Shown in pieces: positions 1 through 11,060 of a stretch of DNA of 64,000 nt. The notes below the pieces were generated by a model. It had not been told where the DNA came from. It was given only the letters and a program-made list of their open reading frames with translations, and did no database searches. The first letter of the stretch is position 1. Each line of letters begins with the position of its first letter. The DNA comes from a virus: positions 60,827 through 124,826 of IMG/VR virus record IMGVR_UViG_3300022748_000015; one strand, 5' to 3'. Both the position numbers and the translations under genes were made by a program.

Positions 1-1814
1 GGGCCACACGTCACCCCTGCGGTAGTGGTAGTGGTTGTAGTAGTAGTTGTAGTGGTAGTTGCTGCTCCTGACATTGTTATTCCGGCTGAATTTGATGCCA
101 GAGTTGCAAATGAAGAGCTTAATGCTGAGACAGACAAGCTATATGAATTGCCAGGAGATACTGCCCAGCTTACGCTTGTTCCACCATATCCAGATGATGA
201 GTCTATAGTAACTCCCCCGGAACTCAAGGTGTATGAGTATAGTGCTGTTCCAGATGGTGGATTAGACCAACTACCTGTAAGTGAGGTAGATGAGTTTTCA
301 GTTAGAGTTACTGTAAATGGTGCTGATGCAGGAGTAGTTACACTCGCGGAGTTTGATGCTAGAACTGTAAAAGATGAGCTTTTCGCTGAAACAGTTAGGG
401 TATAGCTTGTTCCTCCGGCTACAGTCCATGAGCCAGAGGTAGCACTCGTAGCATTTCCAGACGCAATAGTCGTGCCTCCAGATGAGAGTACATAGTCATA
501 TATTGCAGTACCAGCTGGAGGATTTGACCAACTTCCACTAACTGATGTAGCAGAGTTAGCGGTTAAACTTACTGAAAATACTCCAGGTGGGTTTGTCGTG
601 GTAGTTGTAGTAGTGGTAGTTGACCCTACTGTCGCTGTTCCAGAGAGAAGTACTACACCGCCAGCTCCAATTGCTTGAACTGTAAACGTATAGCTATGGC
701 CCGAAACTAGTCCAGTAAAGTTATAGAAGTTAGCCGCTGAGTTTGAATAAGATGATCCATTGTAGGACACTCCGCCTGGATCTGTATTATCAACCAACGA
801 GAAACTAAAATAGGATGTCCCCGTTGGGCCCATGGTCCATGTGGTATTTATTTGAGTATCTGAGGCTGCTACTGCTGTCACATTTAGACTACCTACTGTA
901 GTCACGTAGGAACTGGAACCTTGATCACCAACACCGTTTATATTAGTTCCAACTACTGTAGCATAGTAGATACCATCAGCAACTCCAGTAAATGTTGTAC
1001 TAGTATCGGTAGCACCTATTCCAGAGGCGGTATATGCTAGAGCACCAGTATTACCGTTATATAGCTTGACTGCTACTGCTGATAGCGGAGCACCTCCCTC
1101 GTGACCATAGAAATTCCAGGTTACGGATATAGTTCCGGCTGCAGTTACACTTGCATTTACAGCTGGGCCTGCTGGCTTAGAGGTAATTAGCGCTGAGTTT
1201 GACCAATCTGACTGTAAGGATAGTCCGTTAGCATTTCTAACTGCAACTACAAATGAAGTATTGTATCCAGGAATTAGGCTATTTGCGGTTACTGGTGAAG
1301 AAGATCCTTCTCCAACCTTAACTGTTGAGTTTAGGCTTGAGTATACTTCATAAGTAGAAACAGTTTTACCACCAGTAGCTCGAGGAACGAATCCAACAGT
1401 AGCTCCCGGGTTTCCGTAACTTCTATCAGTACCGATATTAGTTGCTGTACCAATAATTGGAGCCTGAGGCACGGTTGTAGCCACTACTGCAGCCGAAGGT
1501 GCTGAAGGAGCTGAATCTCCGTTGGTCCAATAACCAATGGCTTTAATGGTATAAGTATAAGAAACACCACTCTGTAGTCCAGTAATATTGATTGGTGAAG
1601 TAGAGCTTATAGCTGTAAAATTTCCTGGACTAGATGTTGCTTGGTAGTAAAGTGTGGGACCGCTAGTCGGATCTGGAGTAAAACTTATATCAACTGATCC
1701 ATTATTATATTGACGGTTAAGTCCTACGTCTGTAGCAGAGATATTTGTTGGAGCTTTTGGTGGAAGATATGTCCACACATTTGCTGAAGCTCGTCCTCCC
1801 AGGAATGGCTTCAT
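1..1814 (-). CDS. Fibronectin type III repeat virion/adhesion protein, C-terminus off window
   Basis: An open frame runs leftward from the ATG at 1814 to the window edge without a stop. The translation starts MKPFLGGRASANVW and holds a series of about 90-residue beta-sandwich units with FN3 hallmarks (W-x-P, sGxSYTFtV..A.G). Poly-Thr linkers of eight or more threonines join the later units, and another poly-Thr run sits at the window edge. The start lies 3 nt beyond the stop of the collagen-like gene at 1817-3214, so the two are co-transcribed. Position among fibre genes and Thr-rich linkers suggest an extended adhesion protein. FN3 units in phage structural proteins are commonly thought to bind surface carbohydrate; here that is inference. 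Confidence 0.85.
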   Translation of the reverse strand, partial: MKPFLGGRASANVWTYLPPKAPTNISATDVGLNRQYNNGSVDISFTPDPTSGPTLYYQATSSPGNFTAISSTSPINITGLQSGVSYTYTIKAIGYWTNGDSAPSAPSAAVVATTVPQAPIIGTATNIGTDRSYGNPGATVGFVPRATGGKTVSTYEVYSSLNSTVKVGEGSSSPVTANSLIPGYNTSFVVAVRNANGLSLQSDWSNSALITSKPAGPAVNASVTAAGTISVTWNFYGHEGGAPLSAVAVKLYNGNTGALAYTASGIGATDTSTTFTGVADGIYYATVVGTNINGVGDQGSSSYVTTVGSLNVTAVAASDTQINTTWTMGPTGTSYFSFSLVDNTDPGGVSYNGSSYSNSAANFYNFTGLVSGHSYTFTVQAIGAGGVVLLSGTATVGSTTTTTTTTTNPPGVFSVSLTANSATSVSGSWSNPPAGTAIYDYVLSSGGTTIASGNATSATSGSWTVAGGTSYTLTVSAKSSSFTVLASNSASVTTPASAPFTVTLTENSSTSLTGSWSNPPSGTALYSYTLSSGGVTIDSSSGYGGTSVSWAVSPGNSYSLSVSALSSSFATLASNSAGITMSGAATTTTTTTTTTTTTAGVTCG

Positions 1815-1816
1815 GA

Positions 1817-3214
1817 CTATGCCATCAAATCGCCAACAGCAATCCAGGAGTTGGTTCCTGGACGCTTGATAAGAGTTGCTGACGCCCAACGGGTGCGAAT
1901 TCTAAGACCAGGAACTCCCTGGATTGTTACGTTTCCATTAGCTGGAGTTAGGGTTACAAAACCAGTTCCAGTACTAATTACTGTAATTTGTGCACCAGTA
2001 GTAAATCCAACGGTTGCCTCATCGGGGACATATAGGTTGGTATCCGAACTACTTGATATCTCTACGATTTGACCATCATCAGATAGCGCAAGTGTATAGC
2101 TAGTGGCTAGCTGATTAAACGAGTAGTGATACGAAACAGGTCCGGTTGGTCCAGTCACTCCAGGCCCTGTAGGTCCTGTTACGGTGGATGCTGGTCCGGT
2201 TGGTCCAGTCACTCCAGGCCCTGTAGGTCCTATTGCTCCTGCAGTTCCTTGAATTCCTTGCACACCCTGAGGTCCGGTTGGCCCCTGCACACCCTGAGAC
2301 CCTGCGGTTCCAGTTGGACCAGTCGCTCCCTGGATTCCTGCACCAGTTGCGCCAGTAGGACCGGTTGGTCCCTTAGTTCCTGTTGGACCAGTAACCGAAG
2401 GTCCAGTTACAGAAGGTCCGGTAGCACCCGTTGGGCCGACTCCACCCTGCGGTCCAGTTGGTCCAGGATTACCCTGCACACCCTGGACACCTTGAGTACC
2501 TTGCGGCCCGGTTACACCGGTGGCACCTTGTATACCAGTTGGGCCAGTTACGGAAATACCTATAGGTCCGGTGGCTCCAGTAGGGCCCACTACATTTGAA
2601 GGAGCACCAGTCGGTCCAGTTGCACCGGTCTCACCCTGAGCACCTGTTGGTCCAGTTGGTCCTTTATCTCCAACATCTCCAGTACGAGCAAAGGTGATGT
2701 AGATACCAGCTGTATTTGAAATTGAAGTAACCGAGCCAGAAACATAGGCAATAGGTACTTCAAAATAGGTGTCATGGTGGTAGTGATTGCCAACTATTGA
2801 ATAGTAGATATAGTTTTCTGGAGCATTTATCTCCGAAATTTTAAAAGTTCCCTTGATGGCAGAAGATGAGTCATCAATAGTTTGTAGGAAGCTTGAGATA
2901 TCTGTATCAGATAGGTCGTACCAAGAAATATACATTTCTGTAGCACTAGTTAATAGATTATTGAAGCTTAGATTACCGTGCCCTGGGTTTTCATCAATAA
3001 CTGATGTTAGGTAGTGGTATTCATATGTTGCTCCACCAAAAGTACCCTGAGGACCTTGCGGTCCAGTCGCACCAGTTGGTCCAGTTACAGTAGAGTCAGC
3101 ACCAATGGGACCTTGATCACCCTGAGGACCAGTTGGTCCCGTAGGACCATGAGCACCAACAATTACCGGCTCCCATTGTCCGGAATCTTGGTTAAATTGC
3201 TTTAATTGGCTCAT
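1817..3214 (-). CDS. Collagen-like tail fibre protein
   Basis: 465 aa. The N-terminus ([20 protein letters not shown]) leads into collagen-type Gly-X-Y triplets dominated by GPT, interrupted near residues 60-180 by a globular beta insertion. Further triplets run to about residue 355. The C-terminal 105 residues form a beta domain ending in [26 protein letters not shown]-like sequence that recurs at the C-termini of the genes at 5797-7932 and 19640-22750. Trimeric collagen stalks with globular heads are typical of phage fibres. The first gene after the 3250-3269 promoter-like element. Gly-Pro-Thr triplets are possible targets of the hydroxylase-like enzymes encoded nearby (inference). Confidence 0.9.
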   Translation of the reverse strand: MSQLKQFNQDSGQWEPVIVGAHGPTGPTGPQGDQGPIGADSTVTGPTGATGPQGPQGTFGGATYEYHYLTSVIDENPGHGNLSFNNLLTSATEMYISWYDLSDTDISSFLQTIDDSSSAIKGTFKISEINAPENYIYYSIVGNHYHHDTYFEVPIAYVSGSVTSISNTAGIYITFARTGDVGDKGPTGPTGAQGETGATGPTGAPSNVVGPTGATGPIGISVTGPTGIQGATGVTGPQGTQGVQGVQGNPGPTGPQGGVGPTGATGPSVTGPSVTGPTGTKGPTGPTGATGAGIQGATGPTGTAGSQGVQGPTGPQGVQGIQGTAGAIGPTGPGVTGPTGPASTVTGPTGPGVTGPTGPVSYHYSFNQLATSYTLALSDDGQIVEISSSSDTNLYVPDEATVGFTTGAQITVISTGTGFVTLTPANGNVTIQGVPGLRIRTRWASATLIKRPGTNSWIAVGDLMA

Positions 3215-3249
3215 AGTACGTCCATGCCTCGTGGGTGAGTAGGGTGCAG

Positions 3250-3269
3250 TCTTCTACTATTTTACCCTA
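3250..3269 (-). promoter_or_regulatory. Promoter-like element of the fibre genes, copy 1
   Basis: Minus-strand TAGGGTAAAATAGTAGAAGA, 36 nt upstream of the collagen-like gene start at 3214. The same 20 bp, plus two more flanking bases, occur at 9877-9896 ahead of the gene starting at 9847. TAAAAT fits a -10 hexamer; no good -35 is seen. Exact duplication in front of two transcription units supports a regulatory role, possibly late promoters. Confidence 0.6.
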
Positions 3270-3539
3270 TTATTCGGAAGCCTTAGGGGCCGTCCCCCAG
3301 TGCCCCTCTGGGCATGCTGCATTTGGCAGCTTAGTTTTGAGATTCATCATACAGCCGCATTTACGGCATTGTTTACTGATTTTAAATAGAAATGGGCAGG
3401 TCAAGCATATAGCCATTCTCTGATCAGCTACTTCATCAGATACCCTACCTATGTCATCATTTAGTAGGTCCCATGGTTTTGCTGCTCGCCTAAGTTGTTC
3501 GGGCGTAGGGAGCGGTGGAATCTCAGGTAGTTGGTTCAT
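3270..3539 (-). CDS. Small zinc-ribbon protein
   Basis: 89 aa. The C-terminal half has C-x2-C (CLTCPF), then C-x2-C-x-C (CRKCGC) followed by M-x-L-K-T-K-L and a final C-P-x2-H-W. This Cys pattern is typical of small zinc-ribbon proteins found in many phages of aquatic bacteria. Its start lies inside the end of the upstream gene (17 nt overlap), so it belongs to the same operon. Function unknown; a structural zinc site is inferred. Confidence 0.75.
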   Translation of the reverse strand: MNQLPEIPPLPTPEQLRRAAKPWDLLNDDIGRVSDEVADQRMAICLTCPFLFKISKQCRKCGCMMNLKTKLPNAACPEGHWGTAPKASE

Positions 3540-3873
3540 TTTCTATAAACTTCCCATCTACATATTTATAGTTGATCTTGGCTTCTGAAGTATCTTCAGT
3601 AACCAGCACAAAAGTAGGTTGAGCTAGCAACATATCGGCCAAAAAATCCTGAGCTCTCATGACGTCAAATACTTGACCATCAATAACTAGAGCTATTGTA
3701 TGGATAGTTGCATTCTCTGGCTCACTATTATGGGTATGGCTCTTGTCGTGACTATGACTATTACCACTATCGTGACTGTGATTACTGGATAGCGAGTTCT
3801 TTATCTTCGTAAAAATAGATACTGAAGGCATTCCTGCCTCTGATGGTTTAGGTATTTTGTGCCTTGGCTTCAT
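3523..3873 (-). CDS. Hypothetical protein with His-rich segment and IDGxV domain
   Basis: 116 aa. Residues about 30-55 form a His/Ser/Asp-rich segment (repeated HSHD and SHTH) that looks metal-binding. The C-terminal 60 residues (IALVIDGQVFDVM... LLAQPTFVLV...YKYVDGKF) align with the 80-aa protein at 4581-4823, so the two share a domain. Start and upstream stop overlap as TAATG at 3873. Domain function unknown; context suggests a virion or fibre accessory protein. Confidence 0.75.
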   Translation of the reverse strand: MKPRHKIPKPSEAGMPSVSIFTKIKNSLSSNHSHDSGNSHSHDKSHTHNSEPENATIHTIALVIDGQVFDVMRAQDFLADMLLAQPTFVLVTEDTSEAKINYKYVDGKFIENEPTT

Positions 3874-4562
3874 TAGTTATATTCCTTGCGGTGCCACATT
3901 GTCTTTTTATAGTTAAAGTCAGCCATACGAGCCAACATTCCTCGGTAGTCAGCTTTCTTTTTAATATTTTCAGCCTTATCTACCATTACCCAGGATTCAC
4001 GTTTAATTGGTATTAGCTGAGCTATTGGCGTACCTTCAGGAATTACTCCTTCAAAGTCTTCCTTTATAAAGAAGGGGATATTTCCAGCAGCAAAAAATTC
4101 ATCGGAGTCCATTATTGCTGAAACGGTGTGAAATGGGAGCTCGTGTCGGTTTAGTGGATGAGTAACTAAGAGACTAAACCCTTTAGGAGTTTTTATTCCC
4201 CAGAAACCGGAGAATGCCAGATGATTTGGAGCAAATCCAGGGGGTCGAGGTATAGTTGCACCTAACTCCTTAGGACGCTCGTGAATAATCTCGCCTACTG
4301 GTGTTTTAGCATAAGAAAAATTAATTTCTCCAGAGTCGGACCTAGACACCTCTACATCAAAAGGAAATCTTAATACATACCCGCTCATCATGGAGTCAAC
4401 AAATGGCATGCATTTCTTTAAACCAGCTGATTCTTCTTGATGCCCATCGCTAGTAAAGGTGCTTTCAGCATCTTTATACCAGGCGGGTATGGTCATTTTT
4501 GTGGGTACTGGTTTCCCGTAAGCTTCTTTGGCTTTATCAGTGAAGAATTTAATAAACTTCAT
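3873..4562 (-). CDS. DUF6065-like protein
   Basis: 229 aa. Starts with a short basic N-terminus and IPAWYKDAE. The conserved core includes G-x-W-G-I-x-T-P-x-G-F-S-L-L-V-T-HPLNRHELPF, then IPFFIKEDFEGVIPEGTPIAQLIPIKRESW. The protein at 13843-14574 has the same order of motifs and is a clear paralogue; the one at 14558-15292 is a more distant relative. DUF6065-type proteins occur in phages beside 2OG oxygenases. Function unknown. The family name is from memory and should be treated as tentative. Confidence 0.7.
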   Translation of the reverse strand: MKFIKFFTDKAKEAYGKPVPTKMTIPAWYKDAESTFTSDGHQEESAGLKKCMPFVDSMMSGYVLRFPFDVEVSRSDSGEINFSYAKTPVGEIIHERPKELGATIPRPPGFAPNHLAFSGFWGIKTPKGFSLLVTHPLNRHELPFHTVSAIMDSDEFFAAGNIPFFIKEDFEGVIPEGTPIAQLIPIKRESWVMVDKAENIKKKADYRGMLARMADFNYKKTMWHRKEYN

Positions 4563-4580
4563 AGATAAATAATACTACAA

Positions 4581-4823
4581 TTATGCAGAAAATGTTCCGG
4601 TCTGAGGGTCATAGGTGTAGCCTACCTGAGCATCTCCCATGGCAACCTGAACAAATGTTGGGTTAGCTAGGAATACCGAGGCATTCTTACCATTAGTCTG
4701 TAGCATTTGATACACAACGTTGTCAATTAGAACAGCAATGTGAAATTGGTTCTCTCCAGGGGTAGCTTCTACTGGAGGAGCTGGACGCTCCAGAGCTGGA
4801 ACTACTGGCAGTTGATCTGACAT
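4581..4823 (-). CDS. Small IDxVV-domain protein
   Basis: 80 aa. Acidic, Pro-rich N-terminus, then FHIAVLIDNVVYQML...ASVFLANPTFVQVAMG...YTYDPQTGTF. This matches the C-terminal domain of the gene at 3523-3873, which carries an extra His-rich segment. It lies just downstream of the Cys-rich fibre-region gene at 4832-5797. Function unknown; perhaps a virion accessory domain. Confidence 0.75.
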   Translation of the reverse strand: MSDQLPVVPALERPAPPVEATPGENQFHIAVLIDNVVYQMLQTNGKNASVFLANPTFVQVAMGDAQVGYTYDPQTGTFSA

Positions 4824-4831
4824 TTTCTTCC

Positions 4832-5797
4832 TTAGTTTCTATCTATAGTTATTTTACTAATATTTGTAGTTTGGTTGTACGAGCTTGGAGCAATAGCTAA
4901 TCCGAACTTAGTTGATTTTACAGAACCGGTAGCTGTATAGGTCATATCAGAACCTATCTGTGAAGTCATATTAGTATCTGAATATGCTTGGATTGTAATA
5001 ACGTCTCCAAAAGTTTTAACTCTAAAAGCAGCCGATATTGCCGCGATCGCCTGGGACCATATCGAACTAACTACTCCTGAGACACTATTTAAAATTTTAA
5101 AATACTGTGGGTAGCAGGTATTACATGAAGTGTAGTAACATGTGCTACAAACAGTTCGATAGCATGTGCTGCAAGAGTACCAAGCACTTGACCAACTATA
5201 GCAGTTGCAGTCATAGGGTGTTGTACTACACACGGTACTGTAATCTGCAGTACATGTTGGTGCTACATAATACCAAGCTACGCAGCCAACTCCGTACACT
5301 CGTACATCGCAACCGTATGCTCCTCCAGAGCAGTAATATGTCCCTGTTGCTCCATAACTACAGCTATAGCTGTAGCATGTTGAACATGTTGTACCACTTG
5401 CATATTGAGGAACACAGGAGCAGTCATATGGTTGGTCTGAACAGCTACAGCTATACCCAACTTGAGAGCAGTTACAGTTTTCTGGTTGGCTAAAGCTTTG
5501 TACTCCCCACCAGTTACCGGAATCTGTGACCCATAGGGCAGCCATGGCCCCCTGACCACCTGCAATTAGTTCTACCTTAGCGTTTTTTACACCCATATCT
5601 ACTACTTGTAGAGGGTAGCTTGATGCAGAGGTAGATGTATTTAGTAGGTTATTTACAATGTTGAATGTTCCACTAAGGATATTCCACTTACTTCCATCAG
5701 TAGCAGCACCTGGTGTAGAGGTTGTATTTGCACGGATAAAAGTATCAACAAACTTCTTACGAAGAGAAGATGATGATGCCGAGATATGTGGTCTCAT
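4832..5797 (-). CDS. Beta-sandwich virion protein with Cys/Tyr-rich insertion
   Basis: 321 aa if started at the ATG at 5797, which overlaps the upstream stop as TAATG; a longer in-frame start at 5866 would overlap the previous gene by 70 nt. The flanks (residues about 1-105 and 230-321) read as one laminin-G/concanavalin-like beta sandwich (WNILSGTFNIVNN; IWSQAIAAISAAFRVKTFGDVITIQAYSD). Between them is an insertion of about 125 residues with 22 Cys, many as C-x-C or C-x2-C, plus many Tyr and Ser. Location among fibre genes suggests a tail adhesin. Either dense disulfides or metal loading could rigidify the insertion (inference). Confidence 0.8.
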   Translation of the reverse strand: MRPHISASSSSLRKKFVDTFIRANTTSTPGAATDGSKWNILSGTFNIVNNLLNTSTSASSYPLQVVDMGVKNAKVELIAGGQGAMAALWVTDSGNWWGVQSFSQPENCNCSQVGYSCSCSDQPYDCSCVPQYASGTTCSTCYSYSCSYGATGTYYCSGGAYGCDVRVYGVGCVAWYYVAPTCTADYSTVCSTTPYDCNCYSWSSAWYSCSTCYRTVCSTCYYTSCNTCYPQYFKILNSVSGVVSSIWSQAIAAISAAFRVKTFGDVITIQAYSDTNMTSQIGSDMTYTATGSVKSTKFGLAIAPSSYNQTTNISKITIDRN

Positions 5798-7931
5798 TAC
5801 GCCACCGTATCTCCGAATAGTACCCATGTGTCGGCTGATCTCTTGTAAAGAGTGGCCGATGACCACTGAGCACGAGTATTATTTCCAGGAGTGTAGTTTA
5901 GGGTAACTCCAGAAGCTGCAACAACTGTAACCTGGCCAGCACCTGTCTGCATAAAGGTTATTGATGAGCCTACAGGGATTGATACCGAAGCATTAGTCGG
6001 TACTGTCACTGTAATTGTTGATGCATTATTGAATTCAGTGAAATATAGTGGATCAGTTGCGGCTAAGGTGTAGGTTGTTCCGGTCTGTGCATTCACCGGG
6101 TATGTTAGTGATGCCTTAGATGCTAGATCAGTAACAAGATTAGTTACCTGTGACTCAGCGATAACGAGCGTAGATTGGTCTTTATTTTTCCAAAGACCAG
6201 TAGATGACTCATACTGAAGCAAATCGCCATTAGTTTTTGAAGTAATAAGTATATCGTGCAACTCGTCTAGTTCAAATCCATTCTGAGGGCGAATAAAAAT
6301 TTCACCATTATTTGAGTTTGCACGAGTAACAATACCAATAAATACTAGGTGCGCCGGAGCAACTGGCTTATTTGCTAAACCATAAACAAGAGATCCATTA
6401 ACTCCTAGCCATACAGGATCTCCAGCACTAGCTCCATTAGTATTTAATCCAGCAAGAAGACCTTCAGTAATTACATTTGCTACACCATTAATCGCAACGG
6501 TTGCATCAAGTAGACCCATAGTCTTGCTCGACGTAGCTTCACTTGCATTACTTGCTAGAGAAACAATCATGTTTGTTCCATCAGCAGAACTTACATAGAC
6601 TGGCTGACCCTTATTGATTGCAGCCGCAGCTTTAACCTGGTGGCGAATTGACTCTGAGTAGTTAGCAATCCAAGTCGTGTTGTAGTCGGTACCATCAACC
6701 TTTGCAAGGATCTGCCCGGCAGTTCCGCCTGCAGCAACGCCAGGTCCGGCTGCACCTGTTGCTCCAGTATTTCCAGTTGATCCGGTTGGCCCGGTTACCG
6801 TGCTTGCAGCACCAGTAGGTCCTGTTATGCTAGGACCAGTAGCGCCAATTGGGCCTTGAGACCCTGTAGGGCCAGTAGGGCCATCAGTTCCATTAGTTCC
6901 TGCAGCACCAGTAGGTCCCGTGGCTCCTGGTGTACCATCTGCGCCAACATATCCATTAGCGCCTGCTGGTCCGGTTGGTCCGGGAACAGTAGAAGCAGCT
7001 CCAGTTGGTCCTGTTACGGAAATGCCAGCTGGTCCGGTTGCACCTGTTGGTCCTGCAACTGTTGAATCTGCACCTGTAGCACCTGTTGGGCCAGTCACGG
7101 AAGGACCCGTAGGACCTGAATCACCAGTTGCACCAGTAGGGCCAGTAGCACCAGGAAGTCCTGCATCGCCCGAAGCACCGGTTGGGCCGGTTGGTCCCAT
7201 GCCTTCAATACCGCTAACACTAGTATCAAGCCATAACTGAGAAATATCAGAAGGTGCAGTAGCCTGAGTTATTACACCCTGGTTTCCAGTTGATCCAGTT
7301 GGACCAGTTACAGAAGGTCCGGTTGCACCTGTAGGGCCAGTAGCACCAGTATCCCCCGTAACACCTTGAATGCCTTGAATACCTTGAATGCCTTGTACGC
7401 CCTGATCACCCTGAGCACCTCGAGCGCCAGTAGGTCCAGTTACATTTGAAGGAGCACCAGTTGGTCCAGTTACAGAAGGTCCGGTTGCACCTGTTGGTCC
7501 TGCAACTGTTGAATCTGCACCTGTAGCACCTGTTGGGCCAGTTGGTCCTACATCTCCTCTAGGCCCGATTTGACCAGTTAATCCTTGGATACCTTGGATA
7601 CCTTGGATACCTTGAATCCCCTGTACACCTCGCGATCCGGTCGGGCCGATACGTCCGATAGACCCGGTCTCACCCTGAGCACCAGTTGGTCCAGTTACAC
7701 TAGGACCTGTTGCTCCAGTTGGACCTTGCTCTCCAGTTGATCCCGTAGGGCCGGTTACCGATGGTCCGGTTGGGCCAGGGATACTAGAGGCAGCTCCTGT
7801 AGGACCGGTGGGTCCACCGACTGCTTGAGTCGAGCGGGCTTCCCAGGTGTAGCCATTCCAAACCCATGACGAGCCTTCGAAGCTATAAATATCACCCTGC
7901 GACGGATCTAGTGGAAAAATAAAATCGGTCA

Positions 7932-7932
<1 letters not shown>
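5797..7932 (-). CDS. Long collagen-like tail fibre protein
   Basis: 711 aa. The N-terminal capping segment ([24 protein letters not shown]) is typical of phage collagen fibres. Gly-X-Y triplets, mostly GPTG with GIQGIQGIQ runs, extend to about residue 415. Then comes a globular region ([19 protein letters not shown]... [18 protein letters not shown]) like structural domains of T4-like phages of aquatic hosts. The C-terminal 100 residues match the shared beta module of the genes at 1817 and 19640. Starts at 7932 overlapping the upstream stop. Confidence 0.9.
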
Positions 7933-9484
<1,552 letters not shown>

Positions 9485-9485
<1 letters not shown>

Positions 9486-9847
9486 TATCGAGTAACCTCC
9501 GGACGAACGACAAGATTGCCTTGAATAACTTTTGTTACTATCCCCGTAGAGGTTTCTTCTACTTCCAGATCATAAGTGTATTTACCTATTTCTAAGGCTT
9601 CAGTCTGGGATGGGCTAGCTATGATTAATATTGATCCGGCTGTTCCATTGATCTCGATACCACCGTTCTCAGTGGTCAACGTTAGAACTACCGACATAGA
9701 CGAGGTTTTTTCACGAACTTGCATACGAGCTGTATATCCAGTAATGGTTATTGGCTTTTTTGCTGAGTTTTTGACTGCAATTGACCGCAAAAGCGTAGCG
9801 CCTTGATCGACAATAATGTCGTAATAATTTGCGGTAGCACAGTGCAC
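9485..9847 (-). CDS. DQG-type tail/fibre beta protein, first gene of fibre cassette
   Basis: 120 aa, all-beta. Motifs [48 protein letters not shown] and a C-terminal [10 protein letters not shown] identify a family widespread next to phage fibre genes. The gene at 24873-25235 is a paralogue ending in NFVVRAEVTR and also heads a fibre cassette. It follows the promoter-like element at 9877-9896. A role in fibre attachment to the tail or baseplate is inferred from position. Confidence 0.85.
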
Positions 9848-9876
9848 GGGGAAATCCTCTGAGAAATTGGCCTATT

Positions 9877-9896
9877 TCTTCTACTATTTTACCCTA
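9877..9896 (-). promoter_or_regulatory. Promoter-like element of the fibre genes, copy 2
   Basis: Minus-strand TAGGGTAAAATAGTAGAAGA, identical to 3250-3269 and 30 nt upstream of the ATG at 9847. It lies between the oxygenase block and the fibre cassette, so it probably gives the fibre genes their own transcript. Confidence 0.6.
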
Positions 9897-9913
9897 TTGG
9901 AGCAAGATTGATA

Positions 9914-10600
9914 CTAGTAGATAGGGGTGCCGTTCTTAATACCCTGCTTCCATTCTGCCTGCTGTACAGCCTGCTGTTCACGCACCTTAGTGACCTCCTC
10001 GTCCCACTCCTTGATGCGCTCCTCCGAATACTCGGATTCGGCAAAATCCCAGAATGCTCCGATAGTGTGGCGAGTCCCTGTTAGAACTTCCTTAACCTGG
10101 TGTACATTGTTAATTCCCCCCGGGAATGTAATTAATTGACCCGATTTAGGTTTAATTGTTAAGCTGTGGTCTCTAAAATCGAGTTCTCCACCCTCGTAAT
10201 CATCGTTTACATAGAGTAGGCAAACAAACTTACTTTTCTCCCATGCTGACCAGTTGCCATCCATATCGGTATTATCCGAGTGGAACGGTGCAAAAGCTCC
10301 CTTTTCCCATTTTTGGGCATGGCTAGATACAGACTTAACTGGGCGCTGATGCGCATCTTCTACATACTCTTTAAGTCTTGATGCTAGGTTTCCTAGGTAA
10401 TCCTTAGGCAATCCGTACTTCTCTAAAAGTGGTTCGTCGGGTAGAAGGCTCATCCCGTATGACTCGAAAAATGCCGACATTGTCCACGGTAGTTCAGGAT
10501 CTTCGAAGTAGGATACGAGCTTTTGCTGGTCCTCTACCGGGATGAAGTCGTCGTAGCAGATGATATCTTCCTTTAAGAATCTTTTATTCTCGATGCTCAT
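9914..10600 (-). CDS. 2OG-Fe(II) oxygenase (prolyl-hydroxylase-like)
   Basis: 228 aa. The double-stranded beta-helix core shows the Fe ligands H107-S-D109 and distal H167 (NNVHQVKEV), then R177 (TGTRHT) for 2-oxoglutarate. Between them lie YVNDDYEGGEL and IKPKSGQLITFPGG, the hallmark of phage and eukaryotic prolyl-4-hydroxylase-like enzymes. The closest relative here is 12544-13137, which shares ELPWxxxxFxxSYGxSL. Last gene of the oxygenase block and just upstream of the collagen fibre cassette. A hydroxylase of Pro or Lys in fibre proteins is possible but unproven. Overlaps the upstream gene by 17 nt. Confidence 0.88.
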   Translation of the reverse strand: MSIENKRFLKEDIICYDDFIPVEDQQKLVSYFEDPELPWTMSAFFESYGMSLLPDEPLLEKYGLPKDYLGNLASRLKEYVEDAHQRPVKSVSSHAQKWEKGAFAPFHSDNTDMDGNWSAWEKSKFVCLLYVNDDYEGGELDFRDHSLTIKPKSGQLITFPGGINNVHQVKEVLTGTRHTIGAFWDFAESEYSEERIKEWDEEVTKVREQQAVQQAEWKQGIKNGTPIY

Positions 10601-11060
10601 CGGTTGTCTCTCCTGTATATCCTAAGTTAGAAAGAAATCTTTCGTGGTCAAATCTTTGATTGTCTCTAGAAAATATCTTAGCAAACGTAAAAATTAGTTT
10701 ATTAAAAGTTGGTTCTGGCGTCTCTAATTTAGCCGATTCTAGAGCTTTAGTAACCTCTAGGTAGTCATTTTTTAGGAACGTACATTCTCCGCCACGTGGG
10801 CGTTTAAGTATTTTTTCATGTGTAGTGCCGGTAGGCTCGTATAAAGTCACGGTTAGATATTCTTTCGCAAATCCCCAGTCGGAGTAGGCTGCATATCCTG
10901 TAGCTGCATCCAGGGCATTGTCATAGAAGTAGATAGATCTGACTGGATTCTCGCCATCTCTAGCTACGGTTAGCATGTAGCCAGAAGCCACTTTATCTCT
11001 AACTTCTAACTTAAACTTTTCAACCATATCCAGGTTAACTGGATTTAAATCTCCAGACAT
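10584..11060 (-). CDS. Hypothetical protein in the oxygenase block
   Basis: 158 aa, not recognised. Seen features: an N-terminal VEKFKLEVRDKVASGYMLTVARDG strand-helix region, SIYFYDNALDAATGYAAYSDWGF, VTLYEPTG and a basic RPRGGECTF motif. It is embedded between two 2OG-oxygenase genes with overlapping ends on both sides, so it is probably translated with them. No catalytic motif is evident. Confidence 0.7.
   Translation of the reverse strand: MSGDLNPVNLDMVEKFKLEVRDKVASGYMLTVARDGENPVRSIYFYDNALDAATGYAAYSDWGFAKEYLTVTLYEPTGTTHEKILKRPRGGECTFLKNDYLEVTKALESAKLETPEPTFNKLIFTFAKIFSRDNQRFDHERFLSNLGYTGETTDEHRE

Noticed and set aside
25-405. Plus-strand ORF starting with a poly-Val run
   Set aside because: It is the antisense of the poly-Thr linker and FN3 units of the minus-strand gene at 1-1814, which is continuous through this stretch.
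2126-2599. Ser/Trp-rich ORFs opposite the collagen genes (also at 6856, 6920, 8883)
   Set aside because: Antisense of Gly-Pro-Thr codons gives long Ser/Gly/Trp or Pro/Val frames without stops. No start signals or family likeness.
5107-5493. Cys-rich plus-strand ORFs opposite the Cys-rich insertion
   Set aside because: Shadow frames of the minus-strand gene; the minus frame has flanking beta-sandwich sequence and proper TAATG coupling.
5797-5866. Earlier start for the Cys-rich gene at 5866
   Set aside because: It would overlap the upstream coding sequence by 70 nt, while the ATG at 5797 forms the TAATG overlap used throughout this operon.
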